64,000 nt of DNA from NCBI RefSeq assembly GCF_963583255.1, contig NC_084817.1, positions 10,670,121 through 10,734,120 on the forward strand, in the 5' to 3' direction. The notes below the pieces were generated by a model. The model had not been told where the DNA came from, did not search any database, and saw only the letters and a list, made by a program, of their open reading frames with translations. The DNA is from Pyrus communis. Its lineage: Eukaryota > Streptophyta > Magnoliopsida > Rosales > Rosaceae. Both the position numbers and the translations under genes were made by a program. Shown here one piece after another: positions 60,771 to 64,000 of this stretch (positions are counted from its first letter, which is position 1; the number at the start of each line of letters is the position of its first letter).

Positions 60771-61739
60771 ATTTAATGTTTTAATTTATGTTGTTGTACT
60801 TTATGGTTTAATTTAATCTATAGGACGCTTTAATTTATGTTTGTATTTTGCAATTCGTACATTATTTAATCCTAGTTCAGATAATCTCAAATTTCATTTC
60901 AATGTGGGGAACAAAGTAACATTATTATCCAAACTACCTATTAATGGAACCTTCCTTGTCAACAAAAGAAGGTGAAAAGACTATTTAGTCTTCTATCACA
61001 TAAAAAAAATGATGGGAAATAATGTAATTTCACAGATCTAAATTTTACTATTTTTTATTGAACCATCACCTAGAAGTGATATTAAGATATCTCTAATATT
61101 AAAACAAAAAGAAAAAAATAAGAAAAAGAAAAACCTCCCACTTCCACCCACGTTCCCTCTCTCCCTTTCTCTTTCCCTTTTTATTTATTTTATTGTTTAA
61201 AGTGTTCCTACACACTACACACAAAGTGTGTAGGTAAATGCTAGTATTTATTTATTTCTTTCATCATTTGTTTATCTGTTTGCAACGATAACTACAAATG
61301 TCACTTAGTTAAATTCATTCATTATAGAAGTACGAATATGGAAAGATATTAAGAAATAACGGTTGCAATCATAAACTGTCACAAAACGTTCATCAGTGTT
61401 CATTCATCGTAATATCTAAATTCACAAATTCTCAGAAACACTCAAGTGATCCAAAGATAGGGATTACTCACTTCCATATGTTTACAGCCAACCTTCATGG
61501 TCCAGAAGTCACCTTCAGAAATCGGTGTCTCCAACAATCATGAACTTGAATTGGGCAATCAGACTAACAATGTAAACAAAAAATTGTTAGCTTCATCGTT
61601 GAATTCATTTCATCAATTATATATATATATATATAATCGTAACATTATTGAGTTACATCTTTTCTTTCTCCTTTAACTTATTGAAGTTATAGAAATATTG
61701 CATCATCTTAACAATACATTTTGCGTCCATAGCTTTAAT
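60771..61739. other. Spacer between the pseudogene and the second DUF1985 copy
   Basis: AT-rich. It includes a perfect short palindrome around CCTACACACT / AGTGTGTAGG (61207-61236) and an AT dinucleotide run at 61618-61636. The right part (from about 61450) is alignable with the first copy near 55800. Confidence 0.45.
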
Positions 61740-63790
61740 TAATGCTTTTCTTTCCACAACATCCTCATTCGGCTGACCGGGCGTGGATTTTTTGGCACTT
61801 TGTGGCGTCAAATATCAAATGGGTGTGGCGAACCACTTTCATCTTCTTGTTCTACCTCATTTTCGTTCGCATAGACTTTGACGTTACTCTTGTGCAGGGG
61901 ACCTTCCTCTTGGTTCCCACATGCTGGCCATCGGGTGTGTATATCATCACCTCATCATCATCATCTGAACCCTTGATGTTTTTACACTCCTCCATTACCG
62001 ATTCTCCGACCAAACCAACTATCTTCGTGCATACATCTATGGGACTGGCCCAATCAACAGTCCTTGCAAACTCCTTCTAACCCTCTTCCTCAACAGTTTC
62101 TATTACCTCATCCCTTCTCGATCCCTCGCCTTCCTCCCCATTTTCCTTCGTCCCTTAATTCCTCTTCCTGATACCCCTTCTCACCCACTGGTTTTTCCTC
62201 CCTTACCTCTAAACCATTTTTTACAACCGTCATCTTCTTCTTTTGGTTTTTCTTCTTCTTCCACAACGGTTTGTATTTTACCGCCAATTTGACCACCCAA
62301 CTGGTCGTTTTTTTTCTTCTCTTATTTACTGCCTTTCTCTTCTTTTGCCTCATCGTCTTTTTCTTTTTCTCCCTCTTCTTCATCTTCTTCTCCCACATCT
62401 TTTTTTCCTTTCATCTTCTTCCTCGATATTTTCCTTCACAGGTTTTTCTATCATTACCCTCCTTAACTCCTCCACCACGTTCGACAGCTCTTCCACTTTC
62501 TTCACCAAATTTATGTCTGATATCTCATTCTCGTGGGCCAACCATGCAAATGTCACCTTTAACTCCTTCAATTGCATTTTTAACTCACCAACATCATTTG
62601 TGTCGGGAGTTAGTTTATCAGCAATCACAATGTTCGCATTATCCCCTTACATCAAGTATGATTTCTCCTTCTCTGCTTTAGTCAAAACAATTTCTTTAAT
62701 CCCCACAACCTGTCATTTTAAAGGCACACATCATAAATACATTTCTTGCGTATACAATATTCACATGCATGCATTTTTAGTAATCCAAAATTCAAATGTG
62801 TTGCAATACAGTTATACCTCTAGGCTTTCGGTTACATACAACTGCAGCTATTCATAGATCGGCTGCTTCTTCGTTGTCTTTCACCAAAAATTCTTGGTGC
62901 AGCTACCGGATTTGTCATCTTGCAGCAACTTCTCAAGTTGGGGATTTTTTTCGCATGCCTACACTTGTATGTACCCCCATCTAGATCGTTGCGCCCTCTT
63001 TGTTCCCTTAACTTCTTCTTTTTCCTCATCCTCATCTCCCTCGTTATCCCCCTCAACTCTACCTCTACCTCTCCTTGAAGTAGCAAACGAGAGGCTGTCA
63101 TAACATTGTTCAAACGAGGTGGAACCCCATGCAAAACTATTGAACCTATCCATATCCTTCACGAGGTCGAGGTAGTCTAGATTCACGACAATGTTGTTCT
63201 TTGCCCATATCAATACAGCCTCACCAAAGTATACCAACCCTAGCTTGAAGGCATCGTCCCTATTCTTGCACTCCTTAAACGCTCTTTCAAGCTCGCTGCA
63301 AGTCACAAATATTTTTTTGCTAACTTTCAAGCCTTCACTTTACCTTTCCCCTTTTATTTCCTCCCTTTGCTACTTTCACCTACCAACCTAATTTCCCCGA
63401 ACAATACTCCATCAGTAGCCTAATCCTTTGTGGCTTTACCTCTATGTCATGGGGCTCGTCACATCGTAGCTCGGTAATGAGACAGAAGTCCTACTTTGTG
63501 AACCTGGTCAATTCACAACCTATTAAATAGGTCAGCCCCTTTAGGTCTTCAACTCCTTGATTTCCTACTTTACAGATCGACCACTCATGCGCCAATTGCC
63601 CATTGAAGGCCAATTTATCCACACCCTGAAGGTGACCAAAGTAGGTTGCCCCAAAGGCATCAAGCTTTGCCTGATTAAATTTCTCCCTAATCAATCCTAA
63701 CACATGGGGGGCTTCGAATAGGTTGTTAACCCTTCCCTTATACGTTTCTTCTTCTTCTCTCGTTGCTAGCTGAACACCCTAGGCTGCCAT
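61740..63790 (-). pseudogene. Second DUF1985-family copy
   Basis: On the minus strand 63703-63491 gives LGLIREKFNQAKLDAFGATY, KLAFNGQLAHEWSICKVGNQ, then LTYLIGCELTRFTK, the DUF1985 start. 63330-62959 gives ELERAFKECKNRDDAFKLGL, then NLDYLDLVKDMDRFNSFAWG and an acidic tail (GDNEGDEDEEKEEV). Further on, a helical segment (62628-62380) and a very lysine-rich block (62398-62108) precede ECKNIKGSDDDDEVMIYTP (62040-61930). Frame breaks separate the blocks. No Ulp1 domain is seen in the expected place (below 61450). The coding start is near 63790, AT-rich leader sequence follows to the window end, and the 5' limit of the element is not visible. Confidence 0.65.
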
Positions 63791-64000
63791 ACCTATGCAC
63801 ATAACAATACACACACATCAACAATCAATGGTACATAAACTAACAACAACCTGTCACCAAAGCTTCACAACTTTACATTTGCTGTTAACAGAGCATCATT
63901 AATTAAGCAATTTCAATTTCAATTCCCACCATAAAATTAACGATAATTCAGATACAAAAATCAATCCCTACCACTATAAAATTAACATTAATTCAGATAC

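Noticed and set aside
62243..62857. 204-codon + strand frame rich in F, S and L
   Set aside because: It is the antisense of the lysine/glutamate-rich coding of the minus-strand DUF1985-family copy.
1..64000. CRISPR arrays, rRNA or intact tRNA genes
   Set aside because: Searched by eye for regularly spaced repeats and tRNA cloverleaf patterns; only SINE-type pol III boxes and retroelement primer sites were found.

Overview
This is plant nuclear DNA: AT-rich, with GT-AG introns, one complete multi-exon gene on each strand, and most of the remaining length made of transposable elements. A tRNA-type SINE with the tail form I associate with apple/pear-type genomes and the mixture of retrotransposons suggest a woody dicot, probably Rosaceae. 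That placement is an inference.

Only two host genes look complete. An acyl-protein thioesterase / lysophospholipase-like serine hydrolase lies on the + strand (4869-8158, nine coding exons, 257 codons, Ser-Asp-His triad visible). A tesmin/TSO1-like CXC (CRC-domain) protein lies on the - strand (14305-18661, eleven coding exons, 898 codons). The CXC gene has two E2F-like motifs about 0.2 kb upstream of its ATG. A receptor-like kinase is present only as a pseudogene split across 36556-36737 and 44684-45520, with a second exon fragment at 51985-52088.

Mobile DNA, left to right: two foldback MITEs (363-515, 626-916) and a SINE (3132-3305); a decayed Ty1/copia remnant (8960-11900, - strand); a Mutator-type non-autonomous element with a 9-bp target duplication (19102-19882); a second decayed copia element with both LTRs and a 5-bp duplication (21879-29955, - strand), itself carrying a 758-bp insertion (23678-24435); a PIF/Harbinger transposon with TIRs, TAA duplication, a Myb-like ORF1 and a broken DDE transposase (31616-35928); a non-autonomous LTR element inserted in the kinase exon (36832-44681, duplication AGATT), which carries an antisense cyclophilin fragment and is interrupted by a second, gypsy-like non-autonomous LTR element (38734-43833); a young copia element whose gag-pol frame is broken by one TGA (45615-51693, - strand); a solo LTR with duplication TGGAC (53460-54049); and two copies of a DUF1985 family (54850-57480 and 61740 to about 63790), the first followed by an Ulp1-type cysteine protease. 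A DUF4283/zinc-knuckle pseudogene lies between those two copies.

The observation I rate highest is in the young copia element. It has no tRNA-type primer-binding site after its 5' LTR. Instead, the 13 bases beside the LTR are perfectly complementary to a segment inside the LTR, as expected for self-primed (Tf1-like) reverse transcription.
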